DNA from: Gaertneriomyces semiglobifer | Lineage: Eukaryota > Chytridiomycota > Chytridiomycetes > Spizellomycetales > Spizellomycetaceae | Reading direction: 5' to 3' | Length of the DNA stretch: 64,000 bases | Assembly (NCBI GenBank): GCA_025558075.1 | Contig: JAHLKF010000008.1 | Span: 620,001 to 684,000 of the forward strand | In this document: positions 1 through 11,485 of the stretch, in pieces | Layout: the number at the start of each line of letters is the position of its first letter | Position numbering within the stretch: position 1 is the first letter of the stretch | Notes under the pieces: generated by a model | The model's database searches: none | What the model saw: the letters and a program-made list of their open reading frames with translations, nothing else | What the model was told of the DNA's origin: nothing | Program-made: the position numbers and the translations under genes

Positions 1-2672
1 GACTATGCCAACCAATAACATACCGCGCTGCGCGAGGAGAACCTCACGGGCATTTGCCTGCCGCGAAAGGTTTCCGATGACTCTGCATGCTTCCGCAATC
101 ATCTCGACGTTGTCGCTCAGCAGGAGAGGTACCAGAACTAGTAGAACCAGGACGCCTCAACTTTGCGTGATTTCCACCACATGTCATCAACGCAGTGCAC
201 TTACGTCGGCAGATATCTGTGCTGCGTTTCAAAAGCACATTGTCGGGAGTATTGTAGAACGTAAAGTTTGCGAAGGCCCGTATGACATTGAGCACCATTT
301 CATCATGTTCATGATAGGACCTGCCATCTACAAAACAGGGTTAGATCATGGGGTAAGAATATTCTCAGCAATCATACCAAGCAAGTCCGGAAGAGCTTGA
401 AATTCGAGCATCCGCACCATTGAATATCCACACTCTGCATCCACCGCCAAGTTGCCATGAAGTCGTATGAGCTGGGCACAGGATATTAGGTACTTGCATA
501 CCCAGAGGGTGACGCCGTAACAAACCTTGATCAAAACTTCCTCACTCTCACTTCCGTTACTCTTCATTTCCTGTGTATTCTCATCGTCACTTTCGGTGGA
601 TTCTAGCTCCACGCTCAAATACATATCCAGCAGTGCCACCAAATCTGGAACATGGTCTCGCAAACGATAATGCGTCGACGATAATGTGCTGGTGAGATTT
701 CCGAGCACAAAACATAAGCGATTTAACAACGGCTGAAAATTGTGCTAACAAACATCAGCTGTCGGGTCTGCTTTATAGCCCAATCTTTACCAACCTTCTC
801 TGTTTGGAATCTCAAGACCAATTGAATGAGAGCATCCGTATTTTCAGAACGACGACAAATTTCCAAGCATCTGTCGTGCAGGGACAACTTGCTGCCAGTG
901 GATGTTAGACGTGAGGTCGAGGCCGCCTTACCGCCATGCCACACTTACCTCAAGATCCTCGCCAGATTCAGCATCAATTCGCCTGAGTCGGTCACACCGG
1001 TATCCGGTTGAATAATCTTCATGAAGACGTCAATGACAAGGATCCCTGTGTTGTCATCAATTGGCTCCAGTGACTCCAACTGGTGCTTCCGACATGAAAA
1101 TAGGTTGCGGAGCGTTGCTGTGATCTACCTTCTTTGTTAACTATGTAATCGACAGGCATAGAATCAGCTGGTCCACAGCGACCTACCTGTGTGAGTATTT
1201 GTACTGCTTGCATGAAGTCGTCGTCTGAAAGTGATGGAACCTGTGTGTCCTGACGGATGAAGCACTTCAGTAAATGGTGTATCAAAGAAATCATCGAACC
1301 CCCGTCACTCACACAGATCATATTAGCGGCCTTCGCAAGCAGCCTGATCGACCCTATTCGAACCATCTCCACAACATTTTGACTATCGTCAGAAATATTC
1401 TTCAGGGCCCCGAATGCGTAAATAACATTTGCGCAGGGAGAACCATAGAATTTTGATGGGCTACGAGAGATTTCAGCATATGTGAGAGCGAAGGTGAGCA
1501 GGCTGTCTGGCGCCAGACATCTGAAGTTAGTTTCAAGAAGCGAGCTCATAACCGTAAACCGACTACCTATGCATTGATATATGCGAAAGCTGGAGTCGTA
1601 GCTTTTGTTCTTGCTGAGCTTGAAGAGCAACTTGCAGGCATTTTGTAAAACTCGTTCGTTTCGCGTCAACTTTGGTGAGAACACCAAGGTTAACATGTTG
1701 ATGTAAACCACTACACACTTTTCCAGCATTCATACCATTAGGACCAGCGCGCAACCAGCAATAGCTACGTGTGGCTCGCCGGTACTATCCATCCATTTCA
1801 GTATTCTTTGCAAAGTACGCCCGCGTCGCCGGCGTTGATGCACTTTATCACTTCCAGACCGTAGCCACTCCATGTTGACCATGGCCTCCCGGAAACCCAG
1901 CACGTACGTCTCCAGGTCATCTATTGTGGAGGAAGTCAATCGTTCCAGGCATTGCTCTGCTGTTGTCCAGCGTTGATCGTGCTGTGGATCACGACCAAAT
2001 ACGTCAGGACGAAGCGCACTGCTCCCCGCAGTGCCAGGCCTAGACGGACACGCAGACGATGATGGGGTCTCTTCCGGAGTTGGTATGCACTAGCAAGCCA
2101 TGTTTGTCAATACGATATCCATCTCAATTCATTCGCTGCGGTATCTAACCATGGGTTCCGAGATCTGAGTGTCGCCTGATGCATCATGATCCGGGCCCTC
2201 ATTGGCGTTCCCGTCTGCAAGGTCGGCATCCTTGGTATGTAAATTTAATGGTGTTAGGCGACGAGGTCGTCCGAGTGGTCGCTGATGACGGGTTAGAATT
2301 TTGGTGACCCTGCTTCGAACCGCTCAGCTTTGTGGGACACTAACGACTCAAAGTGCAAACGACAGCGCACCTAATGCCATTCCAATTAACACTGCAACCA
2401 AACTGATCCCCCCATAATGATCTTTGTTCGTCATCATTGGTGGGCGCTGGCGTGTAGGGCCGCGAAGGATGCTTCAGTGATGCGCGGGCCTCTGCTATGA
2501 CATCGCTAGCTCGCTGAGGCTGGGACGCATTGCAAAGGGAGCTGGATAGCGACGAAAGCTTATACGGTTCGTAACGCGAATGGAAAAGGTCTGCGGCTGG
2601 CGACATGCTTCTGCAAACTGAGTGTGGTTCCGGTTTGACGCTGCGCGTGTTGGCGGAGATTCGTTTCGACAT
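1..2672 (-). CDS. ARMC2: ARMC2-like armadillo-repeat flagellar protein (3' end outside window)
   Basis: Armadillo-repeat protein resembling animal ARMC2, which is needed for assembly of the sperm/ciliary axoneme; a flagellar role here is inferred. The N-terminus has the family's short conserved block (VIAEARASLK, then RPYTP). Later exons carry the armadillo-like stretches NACKLLFKLSKN, ATLRNL, FVLGNLT, EEVLIK and ACRVIGNLSRQA in the family order. My exons on the minus strand are 24-137, 205-327, 378-471, 526-732, 795-891, 949-1117, 1183-1669, 1736-2089 and 2150-2230, plus a first exon starting at ATG 2672 whose donor (around 2340-2440) I could not fix. Frames close across all the other junctions. 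The donor at 1182 (GTCGCT) is weak but gives the family sequence. The gene continues past base 1. It starts 69 bp from the divergent mannosidase gene. Confidence 0.82.
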
Positions 2673-2741
2673 CTTGTTATCGCAAACTTAATTTGAAGAT
2701 CCAAGAACTCAAAGTTGGCAACTTAAAAAGGCAGATCTGAC
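2673..2741. promoter_or_regulatory. Very short bidirectional promoter, ARMC2 / mannosidase I
   Basis: Only 69 bp separate the two divergent start codons (ATG at 2672 on minus, ATG at 2742 on plus). Any promoter for both must lie here or inside the first exons. It is A-rich near the plus-strand start; I see no clear known motif. Confidence 0.5.
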
Positions 2742-4814
2742 ATGAGCTACGAACATCACATACACCTAAGCGACATGGAGACGCAACGGGAAGATGACAA
2801 GTATGCGAAAATGCGTAGTCAGAGAGGGGTTCGTCGAGTTGCTATCACCGCCCACCGCATGTGTTTTTCTCACATCTACAAATTTCATAGCAGAGTAGGC
2901 CTGTGCGACGGGCCACTGTCATATTAGTCATAGTGGTTCTGGTCGGGATGGCATGGTTTCTTCGAAGACAGAGCAGTGCTGATGGAACTGGCGTTGTCAT
3001 TCCACCGTCGATCAAGCAGATGGAGGACGGTCCGCAGAACGACATAAGTGACATAGAACACCCAGATGAAGTTTGGGTAGCACGGCAAAAGGAAGTCGTT
3101 GAAGCCTTCCGACATGCTTTTATGGGGTATGAGAAGTACGCCTGGGGCAAAGACCACCTGATGCCTTTATCTCATCGCGGTGGAACTTGGATGGATGTCG
3201 GCATGACTGTAATAGACACGCTTACAACTGCATATCTAATGGGTCAAATGGATATATTCGACAAATGTCTCGCCTGGGTCAAGGATGATTTGAGATTTTA
3301 CTTTAACGCGGAAAGCAATGTGTTTGAGTTGACCATCCGGATTCTTGGAGGGTTGCTAAGTGCATATCATATGAGTGGTTCCAAGCATGAAAGTTTGGTT
3401 GAGCGAGCGCAGGAGCTCGGAGATATCCTTCTCAAAGCATTCGACACTCCTACCGGATTGCCACTGTCTTCAGTTAACTTTGCGACATCACAAGCAGTCG
3501 GCGCAAATGGCGGCTCTGGACCTGCGAGCCTCGCTGAAATCGGGACTCTTCAGCTGGAATTCAAATATTTGAGCTATGTGACTGGAGATGCCAAATATTG
3601 GAATGTTGTGCAAGAGGCCATGCGCGCCCTGGGTCAAGTAGCGAACATAGATGGCTTAATATCCACGTACGTTGATACCACTCGAGGAACTCCCGCGAGC
3701 AGAGACATTACGATGGGAGGTCGAGCAGATAGTTATTACGGTTCGTTGTGAGCACCTCGAGTTGATTGCCGCGTTTCATACTCACATTGCGTATATCATC
3801 CGTATAGAGTACCTAGCAAAGCAATGGTTAATGACAAACGAGACATATTACCATGACGCCTACCGGAAGACGGTTGTGGGCATCCGGAAGCATCTTCTGG
3901 GTGTGTCGTTTCCGAATCTCCGGTTCTTTGTGGGTGAGCTACCCAACGGTGTCCTACCTCTCAAAGAAGGCCATACTTTCCGCCCCGTGTATCCTAAAAT
4001 GGACCATCTTGTATGCTTCTTGCCTGGCACTTTGGCTTTGGCAGCTACTGGAGGCAGGAGGGTGTCATCTATGGAGGAGTTGGAACCCATCGACCAGCTT
4101 GACTTGGATCTTGCCGAGGAATTGTTAGAAGGTTGCTGGGAGATGTATGTCGGGAATCCTTTGGGACTTGCACCGGAAATTGTGTATTGGAATGTGAACA
4201 ACCAAACTGAGGTACCTGTCGGATGGAATGATGTTCAGCCTCCTATTATGGTCCGTGAGTCTTTTGAAGATGGTGCCGAGTGGCAACAACGCATCTACGA
4301 GAAATATGTGATGCATAAAACAATGTACCCACCCCCGCCTGAGGTGGCCGTACGGCTACCGAAAGTGGAACGGCCGGATGCAGGGAACGTGAGCGATTAC
4401 ATGATCCGACCAATGGATGCGCACAACATCCTCCGCCCTGAGACTGTCGAGAGCTTGTACGTACTTCATGCCATTACGGGAAACCCATTGTATCGTGAAA
4501 GAGGATATGAAATGTTCAAGGCTATCCAAAAGTACTCTATCGTTCCGTCAGGAGGCTATGCGTCCATTGACGCTGTTACGAACCCGGTTCCCCAGCAGAA
4601 TGACAAGATGGAAAGCTTTTTTATTAGCGAGACACTCAAGTATATCTACTTATTGCTTGGAGGTGGCAATGAAAGCATAGATCTGACCAAGGTGGTGTTC
4701 AACACTGAAGCGCACCCTCTACCGAAGTTATCTTTAGAAGCGTTGGAAAAACGACTAGGGGTTAGCAGCGAGAGAGATGGGATGATATTTTTTGGAGAAA
4801 AGAGAAGCACATAA
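2742..4814 (+). CDS. MNS1: ER mannosyl-oligosaccharide 1,2-alpha-mannosidase (GH47)
   Basis: Glycoside hydrolase family 47, ER class I type: trims one mannose from Man9GlcNAc2 on N-glycoproteins in the ER and takes part in glycoprotein quality control. Exons 2742-2828, 2891-3740 and 3808-4814 give 647 aa. The first acceptor could equally be CAG at 2893; both keep frame. Residues 1-36 form a cytosolic tail, followed by a hydrophobic segment of about 17 residues, so it is a type II membrane protein. Family motifs: YAWGKD, FELTIRILGGLLSAYH, GGRADSYYEYLAKQW (created by the second splice), KMDHLVCFLPG, LRPETVESLY, PSGGYASI, DKMESFFISETLKY and VFNTEAHPLP, whose Thr binds calcium in the family. Exon 3 is intact to the stop. 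The annotated N-terminus depends on the first intron, since there is no in-frame ATG directly upstream of exon 2. Confidence 0.93.
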
Positions 4815-4882
4815 AGCATGGATATCGGGAGCTACACAGTGGCGTAGTGGAGTAGCTTATTGTAGGCACATTTTTAATCATT

Positions 4883-5937
4883 TTAACTCAGATCCATTTG
4901 ATCACCCTCCAAGACGTCCACATACTTTCTGACACTCTCCGTGAGAATACCTAGCGAAATCATGAATACCATTAGGCCAGGGGCACACGTTCAGCTTCAG
5001 TGTGGCTTACTTACGTGTTGTTCCTTTCTTGAAAACGTAACTCTGCTCTTTCTGTACGCGCTCATTCGGCTTTGAATAGCCACGACGGTAATCTACGCTG
5101 TCCTTTGTAATCACACACAGATCCACATTGCTTCCTGACCCAAGATCGTTGAAGATACCCGCCGAAATGGCGTCCTTCACAAGTTCCATTGCTTCTTCCC
5201 TCTCCATGTCCTTCTTCCAACCCGCTTCGAAAACAGCCATGGCTGCAAGAGATCCACTTCCCATAGTCACGTATGGTAGCTTGTCGGTGCTTCCATGAGG
5301 GTAGATGGTGTACAAATGTGGTCCACTCACATCCACCCCGCCGAGAACCAGCGCGCAACCAATGTGGCCTTGGTATCGGAATAACATTTGCTTCAACATT
5401 GTCATGGCAGTGACAACTCGTGATTGTCTGCCGGTGTGAAGGCGATGAAGTTCGAGCTTGGAGGAAATGAGAGCTGTTGTGGCATCACAGTCTGCTGCCG
5501 TACCGGCACCACAGCAATACATATTTGGCGCAAGGTAGTGTATCTTCTCACAATTTTTGTCCGCGACAATGGGGCCTTCCGTTGCACGCGTGTCGGCTCC
5601 AAGCACCAGACCATCCTTTAATCGCAACAACATGAGACATTGAACAGCAGATGTCAATCCAGCCAGCCAGCCATGCCAAAGATCGAGGATCACCAGCACA
5701 CTACTTTCGCGAACCTTCACACCAAAAGCGTACCTTGTAGAGACAACCACAGATAGTAGTCCCTGTCTTTGTCAGTCCTGGAGGCTTAAACCCTTTATCT
5801 TCGAGCACCAAGTTACTGAAAGATGAGATTGGTCAAGTCTACGTCGTGCATTTGCATACACCAACACGGCGAGCGTACCGGTGATAGTTCTCAAAGTTGA
5901 ACCCGCCCTTGGGCTGTTCAAACTTGTTAACCGGCAT
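4883..5937 (-). CDS. PUP1: Proteasome 20S subunit beta2 (trypsin-like)
   Basis: Catalytic beta2 subunit of the 20S proteasome core (yeast Pup1, human PSMB7), with trypsin-like activity. Exons on minus: 5879-5937, 5734-5815, 5015-5615 and 4883-4950, giving 269 aa. The splices rebuild the family N-terminus ([11 protein letters not shown]) and the processing site TGTTICG; the mature enzyme would start at Thr39 after a 38-residue propeptide. Other motifs: [39 protein letters not shown] and [11 protein letters not shown]. The last exon adds the C-terminal tail ending in QMDLS. Intron 2 (5616-5733, 118 nt) is about twice the usual length here. The gene is divergent from the SF3A1-like gene. Confidence 0.96.
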
Positions 5938-6203
5938 CGTTTCGTTTCTTGTGCGATATGATTGAAGCCCTGTACTCGGCAGATACCAGCAATAGTCTGG
6001 TTTCTGATGACTTTGTCGCTCGACGTTTTGCAAAGTTCCAACGCGTCTATCGCTCCACATATGTGCAATATATGTACGGCACAGTCATTTGGACCTGAAA
6101 TATATCGAATATTTCACACAGGTCAAAACACGTGATCAGATGCTGGAACTTGACCTGCGAATTGTTGGAAACGCCTTGCAAAAACCGAACATTAGAAGCG
6201 ATT
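5938..6203. promoter_or_regulatory. Divergent promoter region with E-box CACGTG
   Basis: This is a 266-bp interval between the starts of proteasome beta2 (minus) and the SF3A1-like gene (plus). A palindromic CACGTG lies at 6129-6134. Binding by a bHLH factor is an inference. No exon coding SURP domains can be read on the plus strand here. Confidence 0.4.
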
Positions 6204-7276
6204 ATGGCCAAGAACAGATCGTCAAAGGTAGCCGCGACCCCGGCGAAGGGGATCAAGATCAAGGCGAATTATGTGCCCAAAGGTTTGTTTCTTATGCGCT
6301 TGTTTTGCAACAAGAAAGCACGCTTGATTGACGCTTGACCTTCGGTATAGCCAAGTTGCCAAAGGCAAAAATACTGACTCAAATATGCCCGCGATGTAAT
6401 CAACCAGTGCCAACCACTGAAATGGCCGAACATGTGCGTATTGAGTTGCTAGACCCAAAGTGGAAGGAGCAAAGGGAGAAATTTCGTGAAAAGCAGCGAG
6501 ACTCAAATCTTGACAACTCGATTGTTGCAGCCAATCTAAAGCAGCTTGCCCGTACCCGGCCTGATATCTTTGGAGGTGATGAATTCAGCGTCGACCAAGC
6601 CATTAAGGAACAGAAGCAAAAGGAGGCTGAAAGAGCAAAGCTGATCTGGGACGGCCACAGCGCTAGCATCACCACAGTTACGCAAAAACTCGGTCAATCC
6701 ACAAATTGGGAAGAACAGCTAGCTCAGCTTCGCAAAGAAGCTGAGGAACAGGAAAAGCAGCGTGATTCAATTGGTCCAAAAGTTCCTACTGCAAAGGTTA
6801 GTGGATGGTCAGGGCATAGTGGGTTTAGATAACATTCCTGATTCGCTTCATTGTCTTCGTAGACGAGTGATGGGGCGGTGGCTGCCATGGCGCCTCCTAT
6901 GCCATCAAGTGTAGCCAGTTTGCAAGCACCGCGTCACGAGTCCCAGCCGTATCCGTATCCAGTTCAACCTGCTCCCTCCTTCCATGACGCCGCACAACAA
7001 CCAAGTGACAACTATGGGTATTATGGAGCTGCATACGATTCAACCTATACCAACCAGTACCAACAACATGAATACCATAGCATGCACCCTGCTGACTCAT
7101 ACGCGAAATATGGCTCCGCTTCTTATGCGTATCCTCTAGCTCCGCCAGCGGCTACCGGTGAGACGGCAGCGGTTCTCGGCAAACGCGTTGCTTCTTCGGA
7201 TACTCTTCCACCCGGTACGAAGAGGCCGCGCCCCAGCGCCTCTGAGGTAGATGCGACACTCGCTTTCCTGTTTTGA
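6204..7276 (+). CDS. SF3A1-like splicing factor, C-terminal half only
   Basis: Matches the middle part of SF3A1/Prp21, a subunit of the U2 snRNP SF3a complex. Exons 6204-6282, 6351-6796 and 6863-7276 give 312 aa. The conserved block runs from CPRCNQPVPTTEMAEHVR through LLDPKWKEQREKF, LARTRPDIFGG and LIWDGHSASI. A Pro/Tyr/Gln-rich tail follows, then a basic patch (KRPRP). The two N-terminal SURP domains and the C-terminal ubiquitin-like domain of SF3A1 are both missing. The upstream 266 bp cannot hold SURP domains, and only 189 bp remain before the next gene's stop. A last intron 7247-7317 (donor GTAGAT, good pyrimidine tract) is possible and would end the protein two residues later at 7326 instead. 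It may be a shortened paralogue, or one half of a split gene. Confidence 0.75.
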
Positions 7277-7465
7277 CGTGTATTACCCCTCTGACATCAT
7301 CATTGCTTTTACTCTAGGTGAGATGACAATGTGCACTAAAACGCCAATGTGTAGATATCATAGATGATGAGTGCATGGTCATCGTCAGGTAAATACTGTA
7401 TATAAATAATATGATAAATAATGCCTTAAGTATATCAGGACGCATGCTTCATGTCTCCAATGCAA

Positions 7466-8998
7466 TCACATTCGTTTCCCCGGTTTGACCTTCTCGGGTG
7501 TAATCCACTCTTCCCGAAGAACAACACCAAGACCTCCGGGACCGTAAATATTGAGTTTTGCATCGACGTGTTGCCCGCCAGTAGCCAGCCAACCAGTACC
7601 TGCCAGCACTATATCCAACGGCTGCCTACCAGGGTGGAGAACCGCCCGCTTAACCATCAAGAGGGGAGGCAACGCAGCAGCGGCCTCTGCTGTAACTGGC
7701 GGAAACATTATTGTTCTGTTTCTACCGGCATTCTTCTTCCACACTTCTTCCGCTCGCGATGTCCGACAGACATGAATGGGAAGGCGAGCAGCCGACGCAC
7801 CATAAAATGTTAATTGCACGGGTGACGATGCCTCTACTACATCAACTCGGAATAGTCCTCCAATGAAAAGAGAGGATGCAGGAGTTATGGTGTGCTGGCG
7901 CGGTTTCACTGCCGTTGACGGCAATAGATGTCGGAAATCCTCAGCCGTTAAATGATGTGAGATCTGACTTGGTTGGTATAGGCCGGGGGTGTCGAACACC
8001 TTGCCGGTACCTTCGTTACTCATGTTTGGATCCATTTTTTGGACACCCTTGTCCGCTTCGTCCGCACCGGGTTGCACAGCGTCACTTGCCGAAGACACTA
8101 ATGCACTCAAGGTGACTGGAATTTCGACCAGATCAACGGTTGTTCCTGGGACAGAAGAAACGACAGGGCCTGCATCGGCATCTGCCAACCCACTCATATG
8201 CCTCAGTTTGTTCACAATCGCAGATTTGCCCACATTTGCACAACCGACAAAGAACGCATGTTCCCCATTCTGTTGATACGGTACGATAGCCTCGCACAAC
8301 TCTAATAACCCAGTCCCATTCTGTGCACTCGTCAGAAACACTCCAATCAAGTTTTTCACACCCGATCTTTGAGCGGTTTGGGCGATGGAGTTTTTGACTT
8401 TCCTCAAGGAGATACCCGCTGGGAGCAAATCCACCTTATTTGCCACCACGATTACTGGTTTCGAGACTCCAACCATGTCAGAGAGTTTGGGCAACAAACT
8501 TGCTGGAAAGTCTGTGGCATCTACCACACAAACGATCACTCCATTGGGAACGACTCGCACAGGTGCCAGCAGTTTCACAGGATCCGGAAAATGCTTTTTA
8601 AGAGCAGTATTCTGATGCTTTAAATGGTGGCATCTTTGGCATATATATGACTTTGGTGGTTTCAGCAATGCTTTCAATTCACGAGGCGTAAGGGTGTCGG
8701 TGGTTTTAGCGCCACTACGCTCATGCACGGAGGGTGGAGGTGCAGGACGAGATATGAGCGTCGGTGGAAGATAGCCGGGCTCGGTAGGGTCATTGGATTG
8801 AAATGATGCTCCACAACCAGGGCAACTTGACGTCCGCTTTGAACCAGGACGTCCCACTTGGTACGGTCGGTAGGGCTGAAGTGGTCCACTCGCAACAGCG
8901 CATCTGACTGTTGGTATCGTTGGTGCAAACGTCGATCGATAGGTGCTGTTCAATATTCCCCTCTGTAAGGCCCGTAACAGTTGTTTAGTCACAGACAT
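7466..8998 (-). CDS. Circularly permuted mitochondrial GTPase, YqeH/Gep3 family
   Basis: GTPase of the YqeH/NOA1/Gep3 type; relatives act in mitochondrial (or plastid) small ribosomal subunit assembly. Single exon, 510 aa, stop at 7466. An N-terminal basic region looks like a mitochondrial presequence. It is followed by the YqeH zinc-binding pairs CPGC and CQRC. G motifs come in permuted order: NKVD (G4), SAQ (G5), GCANVGKS (G1), GTT (G2) and DTPG (G3), which defines the family. The C-terminal domain is less conserved. Location in mitochondria is inferred. It is tail-to-tail with the SF3A1-like gene and downstream of SF3A3 on the same strand. Confidence 0.88.
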   Translation of the reverse strand: MSVTKQLLRALQRGILNSTYRSTFAPTIPTVRCAVASGPLQPYRPYQVGRPGSKRTSSCPGCGASFQSNDPTEPGYLPPTLISRPAPPPSVHERSGAKTTDTLTPRELKALLKPPKSYICQRCHHLKHQNTALKKHFPDPVKLLAPVRVVPNGVIVCVVDATDFPASLLPKLSDMVGVSKPVIVVANKVDLLPAGISLRKVKNSIAQTAQRSGVKNLIGVFLTSAQNGTGLLELCEAIVPYQQNGEHAFFVGCANVGKSAIVNKLRHMSGLADADAGPVVSSVPGTTVDLVEIPVTLSALVSSASDAVQPGADEADKGVQKMDPNMSNEGTGKVFDTPGLYQPSQISHHLTAEDFRHLLPSTAVKPRQHTITPASSLFIGGLFRVDVVEASSPVQLTFYGASAARLPIHVCRTSRAEEVWKKNAGRNRTIMFPPVTAEAAAALPPLLMVKRAVLHPGRQPLDIVLAGTGWLATGGQHVDAKLNIYGPGGLGVVLREEWITPEKVKPGKRM

Positions 8999-9455
8999 TA
9001 TGGTGTGTCAGATGAAAACCCTTCCGAAGAGAATTGATGGTTTCGCCAATCAAAACAGAAGCCTAACGCAGAGTACATGCCAACAGAAAGCAAACAGGTT
9101 AAGGATGCTCACAGAGAGCAATCCTAATTATTAAAGGCGACCAAACTTATTGGTGACTAGACCACGGAGCGCTTTTATGAACAGGAAGCAGCAATGCACG
9201 CCCGAATACGTACCTCCAGACCACGGAGCGCTGTGGAAAGCAATCATGCTCTGGGAACGGTGGCCATATTACACGAAACTGATATCACAGTCAGTTTGCA
9301 GATCAGAACAGTATCTTGCTCACAAGCCTTGCAGCCCAACACCCTTCCATGAAGTGCCTGGACGAGTATCACAGTGCGATACACTGTCAATCTCTCATTG
9401 TCTCATTACGTAGATGAAATATATACAAAGAAAGTACAAGTCTTGTGCAACCACT
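8999..9455. other. Intergenic interval with a 15-bp direct repeat
   Basis: No gene seen. AGACCACGGAGCGCT occurs at 9159-9173 and again at 9218-9232. The interval must hold the promoter of the YqeH-type GTPase and the 3' end of SF3A3. Confidence 0.5.
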
Positions 9456-11352
9456 TCATAGCAAGCCCTGGCGCTTGAGATCTGCTCGGTTGGAGGGTGG
9501 TCAGCCAACCAATACCAAAACCAACTGTCACGGAAAGCCATTGGTCTCACCTTCGTAGGTCTTTTTATTGAAGACATTTCCATCTGCATCTTCAAACTCC
9601 TCCATCGTATCCGCCTTAAATTGCTCCGTCTTGGTGCTGGCCTTCAACTTTTCCCATACTATCAAACAATAATTGAGTATGGGCAATACTTAACGGGTGG
9701 ACAACCTACTCACAAGCGTAAGCATCCTCAATAAGTGTAATCTCATGAAAATGTCGTGTGTTTGGAATACCCAGACAACGCATACCGTGAGCGTGCCTCC
9801 ATTCCTGTGCATAACCTGTTAGGCACCAACCAACGTCCCACATCGCAGGCTAAAGCACGTACCTGGAAGTGACGATCAAATGCCTTACGACCCATATACA
9901 CAAAGTTTCCGCAAATTTCGCAAGGATATTCTACTCCCAGTCCATGCAGCTTGTAAAGCCAGTATGGAATCGGCTTTCCGTCCCACCCAAGCGGAAGCTT
10001 TAGAGGGTTATAGATTTTTTCTTCTTCGTCTTCCTCTTCTTCGCTCAATTCTACTTCTTCTTCAGCGTCAGCGGCCTGCCGTACAAGCAATTAGAGAAGC
10101 GCCCATGTAGCGCACTCAACAGAGTTTACAAACCAGCTCATCGGTCGTCAACGTCTGTTTTCGCTCAACGTGTGCTTTCGTGTCTTCCCGCTGAGCCTCC
10201 AACAAACGCACGTAGGCGCGAATGACGTACTCAGCCATCGCTATTGGCTTGTCTTTCTCTCTTCGTTCGCGTTCCTTTGCTTCTCGAGCTTGCGCCTTCT
10301 CTTCCGGCGTGACCTCCGTCTGCCCGCTAGCAAGCAATGCAGTAGCAGCTTTCTTATGTTTCTTCCCGGTCAAATGAGCATCGTATACGGTGCGCTTAGA
10401 GTATTGTTTATTACCTGTTGCAAAGATATGTCTGTGTGAGCAAGTGATGTAACCCTCAGAGCAGCCGATCATGCCTACATGCTACACAAAACAGATCCCC
10501 GACACTTTTGTCATCTTCAGCCGCCTGTGCTTCCCAGCCAGCAACCGTCTCAGCTTCCCATTGCTGTTCGAACTCAGAAAGAGCCTCTTGCCGAACATCA
10601 ACCAGGTGCACCAGCGGTTGCGTCCGGCGGAAGAAGCTTTCTACGTAAGAGTGCAATGTCTGAAGGTATCTACAATGCCGTCAACAATCCGAGGTGAGAA
10701 GCGGCAGACCTTTAAGATCAAGAGCCGAGACATACCTTTCGTACGCCGATGTTGTCTTTGTGTCTCGAGGAATGTTCTGAAACTTCTCGAATATGTCCAA
10801 ATATTTCAAGTAATTGACTTTGTTCACGTCGGGGAGATTGACATATTGGTCAAATATTTCATGCAGATCGAGATATCTGCCTAGGCCCTCTTCGCCCGTA
10901 AAAATGTTCTCTAAGTCTACATGCGCACAAACCAAGCCTTAGAATCGCAAATTCTGGGTGGAAGCAATGAAAGGGGAGCACACTGCCAAACCTTGTTCTT
11001 CCCTTTCAACATCTGTCGGAATTATATCCAGGTCCATAGGCTCCACTGCCGCATGAGGGTACTTCCTGTGATGTTCCTTAATCTCTCGCAGTCGTGCGTA
11101 AAACTCTCCAAGATCCTTGGTACCAGTGATAGCATTGATCTCTTTCTTGCGTAACCCATCCTCGTCACTATAAAGATCCAAAAGAAACTGCCCTCTCTGC
11201 TGCATGCGATCGAGTATTTTGGCGACCCGGTGCTCCTGTATTAGACGTTCCTTATGAGCCTTAGCTTTTGCCAAAAGCTCTTGGACAGCGGCTTGCTCCA
11301 AAAGGTCGAGTTCCTCATGGGTGCGGCGCTGCAGCTCAAGAATAGAGTTCAT
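9456..11352 (-). CDS. SF3A3: Splicing factor 3A subunit 3 (SF3a60/Prp9)
   Basis: Subunit of SF3a in the U2 snRNP, needed for prespliceosome assembly. Eight exons on minus: 10992-11352, 10736-10916, 10479-10669, 10134-10414, 9863-10075, 9714-9804, 9551-9658 and 9456-9481, giving 483 aa with every junction in frame. The N-terminus ([12 protein letters not shown]) and the blocks [46 protein letters not shown] and [19 protein letters not shown] match the family. The ending [11 protein letters not shown] comes from a 26-nt last exon. It carries an extra C2H2 finger (CVAC...HLTGKKH, near residues 242-262) formed across an intron, as in yeast Prp9, in place of the animal SAP region. Its partner SF3A1-like lies 2.2 kb away. 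Confidence 0.97.
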
Positions 11353-11485
11353 CTCTAGACAGCTGTAATGTAGTAATAGGATTGATGGTATATAGATCAG
11401 CTACCGTTAGCAATGGATGGATGCTGTCAATAGCCGAGGTCAGAAAATTTCCCGTCGTGAAAGTCTACTCCGAGGCTCTTGAGCT

